Counted from the stretch's first letter, positions 22,764 to 31,915 are shown. The stretch is 32,552 nucleotides of DNA from Candidatus Hydrogenedens terephthalaticus JGI OTU-1 (GCA_000493945.1 AWNW01000027.1:9686-42237); one strand, 5' to 3'. Numbers and translations are program-made. Notes: generated by a model from the letters alone, not told the origin.

Positions 22764-24902
22764 ATGAAAAAGAAACTTCGTTTTATACTTCCTATTCTTT
22801 TTGTTGCGTTGGTTTTGTGTGCAGGGTTTTATTTCTGGCTGTACCCCACACGAGGTCCCCACGAGGCTGTAGATATGCAAAAGGCATTTTTAGAAGAAAT
22901 TGACGGGACAAAAGTTTTGCATTTAAAAGGCACTCCGTATGAGATGGGCTTCCAACGCGGTGTGCTTTTAAAAGATGTTATTCACCATAGTTTAGCACGA
23001 TTTGATGAATTACTGGAACTGGCAAAAAAGGAAGTAGGATTGCCAAAGTTTGCCGCCAAATTAATCCTGGATGTTACATGGAGATTATGTTCGCCGCATA
23101 TTCCCTTGCGATATTCTCGTGAACTGGAAGGAATTGCTGATGGTGCCGGTGTGAACCTTCAAGATTTGCGCCGCGTTCATGTAGTCTCCGTTATAACAGA
23201 GCGGGGTTGTAGTTCATTTGCGGTATGGGGAAAAGCCACAGCAGATGGGAAAATGTATCATGGTAGGAATTTTGATTGGATTATGGAAGCGGGCATACAG
23301 GATACAGCGGTTACTTTCTGTTACGAACCACAAGGACTGAATTCTTTTGTTTCTGTTGGTTATGCTTGTGCTATTGGTGTGCTCTCGGGTATGAATAATC
23401 GTAAAGTATCCATCGCCCAGATTGGAGCAACAAATAAAGACCGACGCATTGATGGCACTCCGCTTGAATTTCTTCTCCGCCAAATATTAGAAGAATGTTC
23501 TACCTTAGACCAGGTAACTGAGATTATCCAAAAAGCACGGCATACTGTGGGCTATAATTATGTTATTGCGGATGGGGATGAAAATCGTGCCCTTGCGTAT
23601 GAAACCTGTGCTCATCATGTAGCAATATTTACAGATAACGACCCTCGCGAAACGGTTGAATATGCAATTCCCATTGAAAATGCCGTTATGCGTGCCGATG
23701 AAGCAATGGACCCAACCATTCGCTCTTTACAAACCTGTGCGAATGCGCCCAATATGCCTTATGGCTCAAATTCCTACGACCATCGCTATAAGGGAATGGC
23801 AACACGAATAAAAGAAAATTACGGCAAGATTGACCAAAATATTGCGTTAGAGATACTCAAAGCAGTGGCGATGGTAAATACCAATCTGCATAGCGTCCTT
23901 TACTGTCCCACAGACCTTGAATTGTGGGTCGCTCATGCAAAAGGAACAGAGGACGCCGCAAAACAGCCTTATGTCCACTACAAAATGAAAGAACTTTTTG
24001 ACCCTACTCGAAAAGAAAAACTATCCTCACCCAAACAGACCGAAGAAAAACCGTACTTTGTTGCTTCAGAAAAATCTTCGGGTGAATACCTTGTAGATAC
24101 AGGCTCATTAAAGGGAACTTTTCGTTTTGAAGGTAGGTCTATTGGTTTCGTGCCGTTTTTCTCCATTTCGCCAGAACTTGAAATTTCTGCTAATCCAACA
24201 GCACTACCGGGCTTGTTCAATTTTTACCGTGTGTTCGTAACGAACCAGCGATTTGGAGAAAGTATGCGCAGTGTGCAAAGTAAGACAGAATTGTTAGATG
24301 GAAAAACAATGAAGGTATTGTGGGAAGCAGACGAAGCCCATCCTTTTGTTCTGTCCACGGTATATCAATGGGTAAATCCACAAACATTAGATCTTCATAT
24401 ATCCGTTGAAGCGAAACAAACCTTACCTGATTTTGAAATTTTTCTTTCTTCCTACCTCACCGATAAATTCCCCGAATCTTATGTATATGCACAGACAGAA
24501 GAAGGAGATAAGTTTCTTCCTACTCCAATGGATGCGGGTGTATGGCAGGCTTTTCCAAGGGATGAACAAGCCATTTCGATTATTCGTGATGGTCGCTGGG
24601 CTATTCCACCAAGCCCTGTGGATTGGGCAATCCGCCCCTTCTATAAAGAACCAATTATTTATCGTATGAATAGTGATACAAAAGTAGCGGTGGTTCAGAT
24701 GGCACAGAAAAAGGATTGTTTTGCTGTTCTAACCCCTCATGCAGGTGAGCAGCATTATTCTATGTATTTTTCTTTATTCGGTAAAACATTGGAAACAGGA
24801 CAGATAGTTTCAACTACCGTCCGTATGATTATTACACCTATGAGCGAAGAACAAATCCTCACATCCTATCAAGAATTCATATCATCGAATAAAGAACAAT
24901 AA
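22764..24902 (+). CDS. C45-family Ntn hydrolase/acyltransferase-like protein, membrane-anchored
   Basis: A 712-residue protein. Residues 5-27 form a signal anchor or signal peptide. Residues 45-400 match the C45 (acyl-CoA:6-aminopenicillanate acyltransferase-like) fold: LHLKGTPYEMGFQRG at the start, ELEGIADGAG, and the autoprocessing site RGCSSFAVWG, where C149 would become the new N-terminal nucleophile. YHGRNFDW then follows, the conserved 'GRN.DW' segment. Residues about 430-712 form a beta-rich C-terminal domain that I do not recognise and that most C45 proteins lack. Such enzymes hydrolyse or transfer acyl amides. It starts 152 bases behind the SbcC-like gene, so it may have its own promoter. 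The substrate is unknown. Confidence 0.85.
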   Translation: MKKKLRFILPILFVALVLCAGFYFWLYPTRGPHEAVDMQKAFLEEIDGTKVLHLKGTPYEMGFQRGVLLKDVIHHSLARFDELLELAKKEVGLPKFAAKLILDVTWRLCSPHIPLRYSRELEGIADGAGVNLQDLRRVHVVSVITERGCSSFAVWGKATADGKMYHGRNFDWIMEAGIQDTAVTFCYEPQGLNSFVSVGYACAIGVLSGMNNRKVSIAQIGATNKDRRIDGTPLEFLLRQILEECSTLDQVTEIIQKARHTVGYNYVIADGDENRALAYETCAHHVAIFTDNDPRETVEYAIPIENAVMRADEAMDPTIRSLQTCANAPNMPYGSNSYDHRYKGMATRIKENYGKIDQNIALEILKAVAMVNTNLHSVLYCPTDLELWVAHAKGTEDAAKQPYVHYKMKELFDPTRKEKLSSPKQTEEKPYFVASEKSSGEYLVDTGSLKGTFRFEGRSIGFVPFFSISPELEISANPTALPGLFNFYRVFVTNQRFGESMRSVQSKTELLDGKTMKVLWEADEAHPFVLSTVYQWVNPQTLDLHISVEAKQTLPDFEIFLSSYLTDKFPESYVYAQTEEGDKFLPTPMDAGVWQAFPRDEQAISIIRDGRWAIPPSPVDWAIRPFYKEPIIYRMNSDTKVAVVQMAQKKDCFAVLTPHAGEQHYSMYFSLFGKTLETGQIVSTTVRMIITPMSEEQILTSYQEFISSNKEQ

Positions 24903-24956
24903 GGCTATCACATCAAATTTTATTTTCCTCTTGCGTTATTACTTTGTTAAAACCAA

Positions 24957-26930
24957 TCATTTATCCCCACGGATAATAGCGTAAAGGGCATTTACTGCAT
25001 TCTTTAATTGAATTGCCTGAGCAGAAAGTTCTTCTGCTGTGGAAGCAGTTTCTTCGGAAGTTGCAGAGATATTTTGAGACACTTGATTTATAGAGGCAAG
25101 AGCCAGATTAATTTGCTCAATACCTTGTGCCTGCTCAATACTTGCTGTTGAAATTTCGGTGATAAGGGTAACCGTCTTCTGAACCGATTCGGTAATAGTT
25201 TGTATCGCAGAGAAAACTTTTTCAGATACCTCTGCACCTTTGGCAACATTTATCTGTGATTGTTTCAGTAATTCCGCTGTTTCTTTTGCTGCAAGAGCAC
25301 TACGCTGTGCTAAATTACGCACCTCTTCTGCAACTACGGCAAAACCTCTTCCTGCTTCACCGGCACGAGCCGCCTCTACCGCAGCGTTGAGAGCCAATAG
25401 ATTGGTCTGGAAAGCAACCTCTTCTATGGTTTTTATTATCTTCGCTGTTTCATCAGATGATTTCTTAATAGCCGACATAGCCTGATTCAGTTCTGTTACC
25501 GCTATTGAACTTTGTTCTGTGGCATTTTGGATTTCTAATATCTTGTTTTTGGCTTCTTCTGAATTTGAGGCACTCTCCTGCACATGCGAAGAAATTTCTT
25601 CTAATGAAGCGGAAGTTTCTTCTAAGGAAGATGCTTGATTACTTACCTGAGAAGCCATATCTTGACTACTGCTGGCTAAATGTTCTGAGGCTGCATCTAC
25701 CTGATTTGCGGATTCGTTCAACAGGTTTGATAAATCTGTTATATGAGAAGTTAACCGCTTTGCCATGAAGAACCAGACTATTAAGGCAACTACAAGAATT
25801 ATCGCAGTAAGTGTAATTATTAGAACAATCTGATTTCGAAATGTTCCCCGAATTTTGGATTCCACTTCCTGAAGTTCATCCACATAAGCACTGGTACCAA
25901 TAACCCAATCCCAGGGTTCATAATACATAATCATGGCGATTTTCTTTCGGGACACAGGGTCATCTGCTTTTTTCCATGTATAATAATGAATCGCCGTTTC
26001 TTTACCTTTTAGATTTAAGGCTTTATTTATGATGTTCTGGATGAAATATTCACCATCTGCATTTTTTGTTTCCCATTCATTTTGTCCATCGCGAGTACCC
26101 TTGTAAGAGATTACACAATATCCTTTGTTGGCACCTTTTCCATTAAGAACAAAGACATAGCCTGTTTTACCTATTACAATATCCATAATCGCTTTACGCA
26201 AGGCAGTTGCACTCTCCTGCGGGATGCCTGTATAGAGCATTCCGACAACTTTTCCTGTAGAATCATATATGGGGTCATAAGCAGTTATATACCAGCGGTC
26301 AACGACAAAGGCACGTCCTTTATATCGTTCTCCTTTTAGCACTGTGTTAACTACTGCATTAGGATTACCATCAGGTTCTTTTACCGGGATATAAGTACCT
26401 ATTGCCCGTTGTCCTTCTTTTGTCAACACATTAGTGCATACCCTCAACATGTCTCCTGTATCGTTCATTCGTTGAAAAATAGTGCAGGTTACATTTTGCA
26501 AGTTTTTTACTTCATCTACAATAGGAGAAGGAATTTTCGGGTCTTTATTTGGCTCTATGGCCTTGTCGCCTATCTTCATTAATGGTAATGTTACACTTTG
26601 TTTTTCTTTTGTAAACTGGTTTGTCCCTTCCCATGTCAAAAGAGAATCCGTATTTACGGTTATACCTCCGGACACCTCTACCAACTTATGAGCAACATCC
26701 AGACTCTTACCTACAAAACTTTCTAAAACCTCTTGTTGACTTTCACAAAGACTATATACTCCTTCTGTGATATGCTTCAAATCTGAATGAGTAAGTCTCT
26801 CTGTTTCACTCAAAACAGAATCTAATACCTTATTGTTCTGGACATAAACACTTAAGAAAATAATTACCGCAGGAAGTATCGTAAAAATTGCACCTAAGAT
26901 TAACAACCTTAATGTAAGAGATAGTTTCAT
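24957..26930 (-). CDS. Methyl-accepting chemotaxis protein, Cache-type sensor, no HAMP
   Basis: A 657-residue chemoreceptor. The first membrane helix is at about 8-28. A periplasmic double sensor of Cache 3/Cache 2 type spans about 32-360, with TCTIFQRMNDTGDMLRVCTN and DPIYDSTGKVVGMLYTG in the first part and TGYVFVLNGKG and 'WDWVIGTSAY' in the second. The second membrane helix is at about 366-388. The signalling domain follows almost at once, without a HAMP domain. Its hairpin tip (about 500-545) has EEVAFQTNLLALNAAVEAAR, GEAGRGFAVVAEEVRNLAQR, the conserved kinase/CheW contact. AAAGGA precedes the ATG. It senses a small molecule outside the cell, probably a carboxylate going by the sensor type. 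No che or flagellar gene is near. It is convergent with the C45 gene. Confidence 0.95.
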   Translation of the reverse strand: MKLSLTLRLLILGAIFTILPAVIIFLSVYVQNNKVLDSVLSETERLTHSDLKHITEGVYSLCESQQEVLESFVGKSLDVAHKLVEVSGGITVNTDSLLTWEGTNQFTKEKQSVTLPLMKIGDKAIEPNKDPKIPSPIVDEVKNLQNVTCTIFQRMNDTGDMLRVCTNVLTKEGQRAIGTYIPVKEPDGNPNAVVNTVLKGERYKGRAFVVDRWYITAYDPIYDSTGKVVGMLYTGIPQESATALRKAIMDIVIGKTGYVFVLNGKGANKGYCVISYKGTRDGQNEWETKNADGEYFIQNIINKALNLKGKETAIHYYTWKKADDPVSRKKIAMIMYYEPWDWVIGTSAYVDELQEVESKIRGTFRNQIVLIITLTAIILVVALIVWFFMAKRLTSHITDLSNLLNESANQVDAASEHLASSSQDMASQVSNQASSLEETSASLEEISSHVQESASNSEEAKNKILEIQNATEQSSIAVTELNQAMSAIKKSSDETAKIIKTIEEVAFQTNLLALNAAVEAARAGEAGRGFAVVAEEVRNLAQRSALAAKETAELLKQSQINVAKGAEVSEKVFSAIQTITESVQKTVTLITEISTASIEQAQGIEQINLALASINQVSQNISATSEETASTAEELSAQAIQLKNAVNALYAIIRGDK

Positions 26931-27245
26931 ACCATTTTCCTTTAAGATGTATTATTATTTCATCATTTTTATTATTACACAATGAATGATAAAACAAAAA
27001 AATCGCTGCAAAGGTAAATTACTAAATATTTTATATGGTTAATACCATTATAAAAATAGGATACCAATCATTTCTTTTTTTAAAAGTAAATACGATTATG
27101 CTACATTATTTGGAGGATACCGATTATATATACAATTTGAATTTATGTATACAATAGGAGTATGCTTTATCTCAATTGGGCTGTTTTCAGAAAGTTTGAG
27201 ACTCCCCATCGAAACCCTAAAATCACAATTTCAAAGGAGAAAAAA
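26931..27245. promoter_or_regulatory. Divergent intergenic region
   Basis: An AT-rich gap between the chemoreceptor (-) and the FKBP gene (+), so promoters for both must lie here. An open frame runs through 27162-27245 into the FKBP gene but has no ribosome site at its own start. No repeat or RNA gene was seen. Confidence 0.4.
27233..27239 (+). promoter_or_regulatory. Ribosome binding site fixing the FKBP start
   Basis: AAAGGAG lies 6 bases ahead of the ATG at 27246, which opens a proper signal peptide. The upstream in-frame ATG at 27162 has no such site. Confidence 0.75.
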
Positions 27246-28013
27246 ATGTCAGTTTTAAAGGGTAAATCTATTCTCATCACATCTTGTTTGTTAGTATCCG
27301 CTCTTTTGCTTTTTATAAATCCGGTAAGAGGACAGGATACAGAAAAGCCAAAATTTGAAAATGATGTGGATAAACTTTGCTATACCTTAGGTGTAAATGT
27401 AGCAAAGACTTTTCAGATGTTAAGTGCAAAACCTAATTTAGAGGTATTAAATAAAGCCATTAATGATGTTCTGGACAATAAAGAACTGGCTATGACGGAT
27501 GAGGAAATGCAGAATTGTATTCGCACCTTCCAGCAGAACCTTATGGAAGCACAGATGAAAAAACGGGAAGAAGATGCCGTAAAAAATGAAGCAGAAGCAA
27601 AGAAATTCCTCGAAGAGAACAAAACGAAAGAAGGTGTGGTAGCACTACCCAGCGGTTTGCAGTATAAAATATTGAAAGAAGGAAACGGACCTAAACCGAA
27701 AGAGACCGACAGTGTAACGGTTCATTACAAAGGTACTTTATTGGATGGAACACAATTTGATAGTTCCTATGACCGTGGGGAACCAATAACTTTCCCATTA
27801 AATCGTGTTATTAAAGGTTGGACCGAAGCCCTGCAGCTTATGCCTGTGGGTTCCAAATGGCAAATTTTCATTCCTCCCAACCTTGCTTATGGTAAAGATG
27901 GTAATCAACGCATCCCACCGAACGCTTTACTTCAGTTTGAAGTAGAATTATTGGAAATTAAACCTGCAGAAGAAGAAGAAGACAGCAACACAATCCAACT
28001 TCCCAATCAATAA
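27246..28013 (+). CDS. FKBP-type peptidyl-prolyl isomerase, periplasmic (FkpA/Mip-like)
   Basis: A 255-residue protein with a signal peptide at about 1-29 (SILITSCLLVSALLLFINPVRG). The FKBP_N dimerisation helices follow (about 36-140; DKLCYTLGVNVAKTFQ, then a long charged helix MKKREEDAVKNEAEAKKFLEE). The FKBP_C catalytic domain spans about 148-243, starting with LPSGLQYKILKEGNGPKP, then VHYKGTLLDGTQFDSSYDRG, 'FPLNRVIKGWTEALQLMPVG' and 'PPNLAYG'. The usual active-site residues (Y, F-D, VIKGW, Y in LAYG) are all present. An acidic tail ends the protein. It would speed proline isomerisation and act as a chaperone for exported proteins. A terminator follows at 28038-28069, so it is probably a single-gene unit. 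Confidence 0.94.
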   Translation: MSVLKGKSILITSCLLVSALLLFINPVRGQDTEKPKFENDVDKLCYTLGVNVAKTFQMLSAKPNLEVLNKAINDVLDNKELAMTDEEMQNCIRTFQQNLMEAQMKKREEDAVKNEAEAKKFLEENKTKEGVVALPSGLQYKILKEGNGPKPKETDSVTVHYKGTLLDGTQFDSSYDRGEPITFPLNRVIKGWTEALQLMPVGSKWQIFIPPNLAYGKDGNQRIPPNALLQFEVELLEIKPAEEEEDSNTIQLPNQ

Positions 28014-28037
28014 TGTTGGATAATAGATAATTTATTA

Positions 28038-28069
28038 CCCTCCATACTTTCTTGTATGGGGGGTTTTTT
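28038..28069 (+). terminator. Intrinsic terminator of the FKBP gene
   Basis: CCCTCCATAC pairs with GTATGGGGGG (one T-G wobble) around a 6-base loop, followed by six Ts. Confidence 0.9.
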
Positions 28070-28384
28070 ATAAAATTCTGAATGGTTTACGAGAATATAT
28101 TAGGTGAACAACTATGGTACATAGGTAACACATCGCTTCTAAACTATGAAGAACACCAAAAATAGGAATGAACAAAGAAAGGGAATATCTCACAACTTGA
28201 CATACACTACTTTTCCTCTTCGTAGAATAGATTTCAAATACTAAAAAATCATAACCACAAATTCCACAAATAGACACGAATAAGAACGAATGGAAAAAAC
28301 ATCATGAATTATTTTATTCCATGTAGAGGAAGCGTCCCCGCTTCGGGTATTTAATTTCACACCCTCATAAAAATAAAATGTCTT

Positions 28385-28710
28385 GTAGGGGCGGCCTTGC
28401 CAGGCAGGCGGGTTTTAATTTCGTCAAAACCCTCACCTCTACGCTCTCTGCCCGTGATGAAAAATTGTCTTGTAGGGGCGATTGGCTAATCGTCCTCTTC
28501 GTGTATTCCGTTAAGACATCGTCAATAAAGCAAGTCCCCATATAAAAATTGATATGCAATCAATACAATGTAAAGGCGAAAAATCTTTCCCCTCTTCCCC
28601 ATTGTTAATTCCATGTCTTTACCGTAAATAAATCCTCCTCCGTGTCCTTTGTGTAAAATTCCCTCTGTGCCCTTTGTGTAGAATTTCCTTCGTGTCCTCT
28701 GTGGTTAATT
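28385..28710 (-). repeat. Composite repeat, minus-oriented copy
   Basis: The reverse complement matches 14042-14380 with scattered differences, in the same module order. It is adjoined on its right by the palindrome module that, in the other copy, lies on the far side of the composite (14395-14510), so the modules are arranged cyclically. Confidence 0.85.
28476..28495. repeat. Palindromic dispersed repeat (GGGCGATT family), inverted
   Basis: GGGCGATTGGCTAATCGTCC, the same element as at 3095 and 14256 read from the other strand, with one mismatch in the stem. Confidence 0.75.
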
Positions 28711-28721
28711 TTTTTCACAAA

Positions 28722-28749
28722 GTAGGGGCACGGCATGCCGTGCCCCTAC
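28722..28749. repeat. Perfect 28-base palindrome
   Basis: The palindrome at 14452-14471 extended outward by GTAG and CTAC; self-complementary throughout. Confidence 0.85.
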
Positions 28750-29016
28750 GATTGGGAAGAAAGTATAAATCTGTTACATATATCCTATAAGTTATCATAT
28801 TAGGATAATAAAAAGGGAGAGAGAGACGCGATAATGCATACCTTTGCAAACCCCATTTTAAAATTATTTGAATAAAAAATAAATACCAATATTTAATCAT
28901 TGGCAAAAAAACAAAGTTTGAAAAGGAAAGGGAACAAATTATATAATGATGTAGTTTTTAATTTTATGGAATTATGATTTTTATCATTTAAAAAAGATAT
29001 TTTCAAGGAGTCTAAT

Positions 29017-29331
29017 ATGGCGATGACATTTACCAAAAACAATTTCTCATCAGAAACATCGAGTGGTGTCAGTCTTATAGATTTTTGGGCAGAGTGGTGT
29101 GGACCGTGCAGGATGATGACTCCGATAATTGATGAGTTGGCGAAGGAGTATGAAGGTAAGGCAAAGATTGGAAAAGTAAATGTTGATGAAGAATTTGAAT
29201 TAGCGGAACAGTTTGGTGTTTCGAGTATACCTACAATTGTAATAATAAAAGATGGAAATGAAGTTAAAAGGTTTGTTGGTTTAACTCAGAAAGCAGTTCT
29301 TGCCTCTGCGTTAGATTCATACCTTGGATAG
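29017..29331 (+). CDS. trxA: Thioredoxin
   Basis: A 104-residue cytoplasmic thioredoxin, the standard length. The redox motif WCGPC is at 27-31 (C28, C31), preceded by the conserved FWAEW. The cis-proline is P72 in SSIPT, and the family's buried Asp is in LIDFW. AAGGAG lies 7 bases ahead of the ATG. It reduces protein disulfides such as those of ribonucleotide reductase; a matching reductase is not in the window. Aspartate-semialdehyde dehydrogenase starts 73 bases downstream with its own ribosome site. Confidence 0.97.
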   Translation: MAMTFTKNNFSSETSSGVSLIDFWAEWCGPCRMMTPIIDELAKEYEGKAKIGKVNVDEEFELAEQFGVSSIPTIVIIKDGNEVKRFVGLTQKAVLASALDSYLG

Positions 29332-29391
29332 TATTTGTAAAAGAGTAATTCTTTATCTTAAATAAATAATCACCAAAATACCTTATAAGAC

Positions 29392-29397
29392 AGGAGG
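29392..29397 (+). promoter_or_regulatory. Ribosome binding site of asd
   Basis: AGGAGG lies 7 bases ahead of the ATG at 29405 and only 1 base ahead of the GTG at 29399, so the ATG is the start. Confidence 0.75.
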
Positions 29398-29404
29398 CGT
29401 GTAT

Positions 29405-30409
29405 ATGAATCCCAAAGTCGTTGCCGTTGTGGGTGCTACCGGTTTGGTCGGTAGAAAAATGATAGAAACATTAGAAAATCGGAATTTTCCTGTTAAGGCA
29501 ATAAAATTCCTTGCTTCGGAGCGTTCTCGGGTTAGAAAGTTAGCCTATAAGGGAGAAGAAATTCCTGTTGAAGTTCTGGATGAGAATTCATTCAAGGGTA
29601 TTGAAATAGCCCTTTTTAGTGCCGGTGGCAGCACAAGCAAGAAATTTGCACCCATTGCAGCAAAGGATGGCTGTGTGGTTGTTGATAATTCAAGTGCTTG
29701 GCGTATGGACCCCGAAGTTCCGTTAGTGGTACCAGAAGTCAATGCTCATGAAATAAAAAATCATAAAGGGATTATTGCCAATCCGAATTGCTCTACTATT
29801 CAAATGGTAGTTGCCTTAAAACCCATTCATGATTTTGCCCGAATAGAACGGATTGTAGTTTCCACTTATCAAGCCGTTTCAGGGGCAGGACAGAATGCGG
29901 TGCAAGAATTGCTAAATCAGATGCAGGCGTATGTAGAAGGAAAGCCTTTGGAAATAAAGGTTTTTCCGCATCAAATTTTATTTAATTGTATTCCCCAAAT
30001 TCCGCAGAAAGATGCCTTTGAGGCGAATGGTTATACAAATGAAGAGATGAAGATGGTCAACGAGACCAAGAAAATTATGGGCGACCCGAGTATCCAGGTA
30101 ACTGCTACCACAGTCCGCGTCCCGGTGATTAGTAGCCATAGCGAATCGGTAAATATCCAAACAGAAAAGAAAGTAACTGTAGAGAAAGCACGCGAATTAC
30201 TTGCCAATGCTCCGGGTGTAGTATTAATGGACGACCCTGCGAAGCAGGTATATCCGCTGGCTACGATGGCAGCAGGACGGTGGGAGACCTTTGTAGGCAG
30301 AATTCGTGAGGACATTTCTCATCCCCGTGCGCTGGATATGTGGATTGTCGCCGATAATCTCCTCAAAGGTGCTGCGTATAACGCTGTCCAGATTGCGGAA
30401 TATCTATAA
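29405..30409 (+). CDS. asd: Aspartate-semialdehyde dehydrogenase
   Basis: A 334-residue enzyme that reduces aspartyl phosphate to aspartate semialdehyde with NADPH. This is the branch point to lysine, diaminopimelate, threonine and methionine. The nucleotide-binding VVGATGLVGRKM is at 8-19. The catalytic cysteine is C129 in NPNCST, the glutamine is in YQAVSGAG (about 155-162), and the catalytic histidine is H245 in RVPVISSHS. The C-terminal GRIREDISHPRALDMWIVAD is typical. It is full length. The start is the ATG at 29405 because AGGAGG is spaced for it. No other amino-acid synthesis gene is adjacent. It converges on the transglutaminase-like gene with a 15-base gap. Confidence 0.96.
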   Translation: MNPKVVAVVGATGLVGRKMIETLENRNFPVKAIKFLASERSRVRKLAYKGEEIPVEVLDENSFKGIEIALFSAGGSTSKKFAPIAAKDGCVVVDNSSAWRMDPEVPLVVPEVNAHEIKNHKGIIANPNCSTIQMVVALKPIHDFARIERIVVSTYQAVSGAGQNAVQELLNQMQAYVEGKPLEIKVFPHQILFNCIPQIPQKDAFEANGYTNEEMKMVNETKKIMGDPSIQVTATTVRVPVISSHSESVNIQTEKKVTVEKARELLANAPGVVLMDDPAKQVYPLATMAAGRWETFVGRIREDISHPRALDMWIVADNLLKGAAYNAVQIAEYL

Positions 30410-30424
30410 AAGGGAAATATATTA

Positions 30425-31915
30425 CTACTCTACATTTATAACTTCGAGTTCTATCTGGTTCACATAAGAACTGAGGCGGAACCATTGTTCAATATTTCCA
30501 TAAATCAATGCAATATGTGTAGCATCTGCGATAGGTTGACCTAAGGTAGGGTCTATCGGTGTCCATTCTCCTATGAATACTTCTACCCATGCATGATAAC
30601 CAAAGGCTTGTAATTCCTCGCTCCATACCAATCCAATACATATCCGTGTCGGTATTCCAACCGCGCGAGCAAGTGCCGTGAAAAGGACGGAATGCTCATT
30701 ACAATCGCCCTGACGCGTTTCAAGAACAGTTAAAGCAGAAGGAATATTCGGAGATATTTTCTTTTCTATATTCTTAAAAACCCAATCATAAATTTTCTGG
30801 CTCTTTTTCCATAGGTCCTGCTCTGTTCCCACAATCTCTTTTGCCATTTGTTGGATTTTGGGATGTTCCGACTGAATTAATGCATCTCCTATAAGTGTAT
30901 TTTCCGGGATTGTCCGCATGATTTTTTCTGTTAGGGGAATAGATTTGGGTTCTGCAGGGGGATTGATGAAATATCCCTGAGATGTTTTTACTTGATATGT
31001 GGATACGGGTGGTTGGTTGATATTTGTTAATCCTTCAATCTTTACCCACATTTGCTTGGCTCCGCGGAAAGGCTTTATCCCTTTAGGTTTTATGGCTGTT
31101 GCACCGATTATGTCTCCTTTTTCGCTATCCGAAATGCGGGCTGTTGTTTCTGTGAGACTTATTTTCTTAAGTTTCAAGCCGAAGGGTGTTGTTACCTGGA
31201 CAACTTCCTGGTCGGGGGTAACCCATACCGTTGATGTAAGCCCACTCAAAGTTACTGTCATACGGTAAGTATCTATATTTTCTCCTGCTATCTGTAAAGT
31301 TTCTTTGCTCTGAGAAGTTATGATAGATTTCTGCACAGAGCGGGAAAGTGGATCGAAAACATCTACAGTAATACTCTGACCAGGTTCTAAAACAGGAGTA
31401 TCCATTAAAGGTAGAGCCGGACCTGCGGTAAGTAAAAAATTTCTACCAACAGGTAGCGAATAAGGAACCGTTTCTTTACCGGTTATTATCTCTCCCTTTA
31501 ATTGATGTCCATCATATTCACCGGATATTTTGATGTCGCTCTCATCGGAACGGAGTGCTAACTGAAAATTTTCCAATCCCTTCCGCTGGCTAAACCATGC
31601 AAAACCGCGAATGGATAAACTTACAGGGAAGGAGAAAATTACAGTATCCAATCGGAATGTAATAGTCATTTTAAATGCAGGTCCGAAAGGGCTCATCGGT
31701 TCCGGGTTCGTTGTAATCTGTATATACCCTACTTTTTTATCATCGTTCGTATATACACCTACCCGCCAATCTTTATACTGTTCCCATCGTGTTTCGGGAA
31801 AACTCCATGTGGATTTTGTAAAATATCCTTCCCGAACAAATAACAAGGTCATCATTACGACCCAAAAAAGAACGATGGAGACCAGAGCGATTATACGAGT
31901 TGTTTTCCACAGCAT
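30425..31915 (-). CDS. Transglutaminase-like domain membrane-anchored protein
   Basis: A 496-residue protein with one N-terminal membrane helix (about 7-28), probably an uncleaved anchor, then an extracytoplasmic beta-rich region (about 35-340) of unknown type. Residues 370-475 form a transglutaminase-like core with a complete Cys-His-Asp triad: C405 in RQGDCNEHS, H441 in GYHAWVEV, and D455 in PIDPT. The fold is shared by peptidases and amidases, so cross-linking is only one option. The ATG lies inside the end of the SecA frame (25-base overlap), which suggests coupling with SecA expression. The substrate is unknown; envelope proteins or peptidoglycan peptides are plausible. Confidence 0.9.
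   Translation of the reverse strand: MLWKTTRIIALVSIVLFWVVMMTLLFVREGYFTKSTWSFPETRWEQYKDWRVGVYTNDDKKVGYIQITTNPEPMSPFGPAFKMTITFRLDTVIFSFPVSLSIRGFAWFSQRKGLENFQLALRSDESDIKISGEYDGHQLKGEIITGKETVPYSLPVGRNFLLTAGPALPLMDTPVLEPGQSITVDVFDPLSRSVQKSIITSQSKETLQIAGENIDTYRMTVTLSGLTSTVWVTPDQEVVQVTTPFGLKLKKISLTETTARISDSEKGDIIGATAIKPKGIKPFRGAKQMWVKIEGLTNINQPPVSTYQVKTSQGYFINPPAEPKSIPLTEKIMRTIPENTLIGDALIQSEHPKIQQMAKEIVGTEQDLWKKSQKIYDWVFKNIEKKISPNIPSALTVLETRQGDCNEHSVLFTALARAVGIPTRICIGLVWSEELQAFGYHAWVEVFIGEWTPIDPTLGQPIADATHIALIYGNIEQWFRLSSYVNQIELEVINVE

Larger units (their letters stand above)
28070..29016. repeat. Repeat-rich spacer between FKBP and thioredoxin genes
   Basis: Nearly 950 bases without a credible gene. 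It holds the minus-oriented composite repeat (28385-28710), the long palindrome at 28722-28749, and a copy of the 'ataggaca..ggtaaca' element inverted at about 28768-28800. The part 28800-29016 is AT-rich and should hold the thioredoxin promoter. Confidence 0.75.

Noticed and set aside
27162..27245. N-terminal extension of the FKBP gene from 27162
   Set aside because: It would place 28 residues before a clear signal peptide and has no ribosome site; the ATG at 27246 has AAAGGAG.
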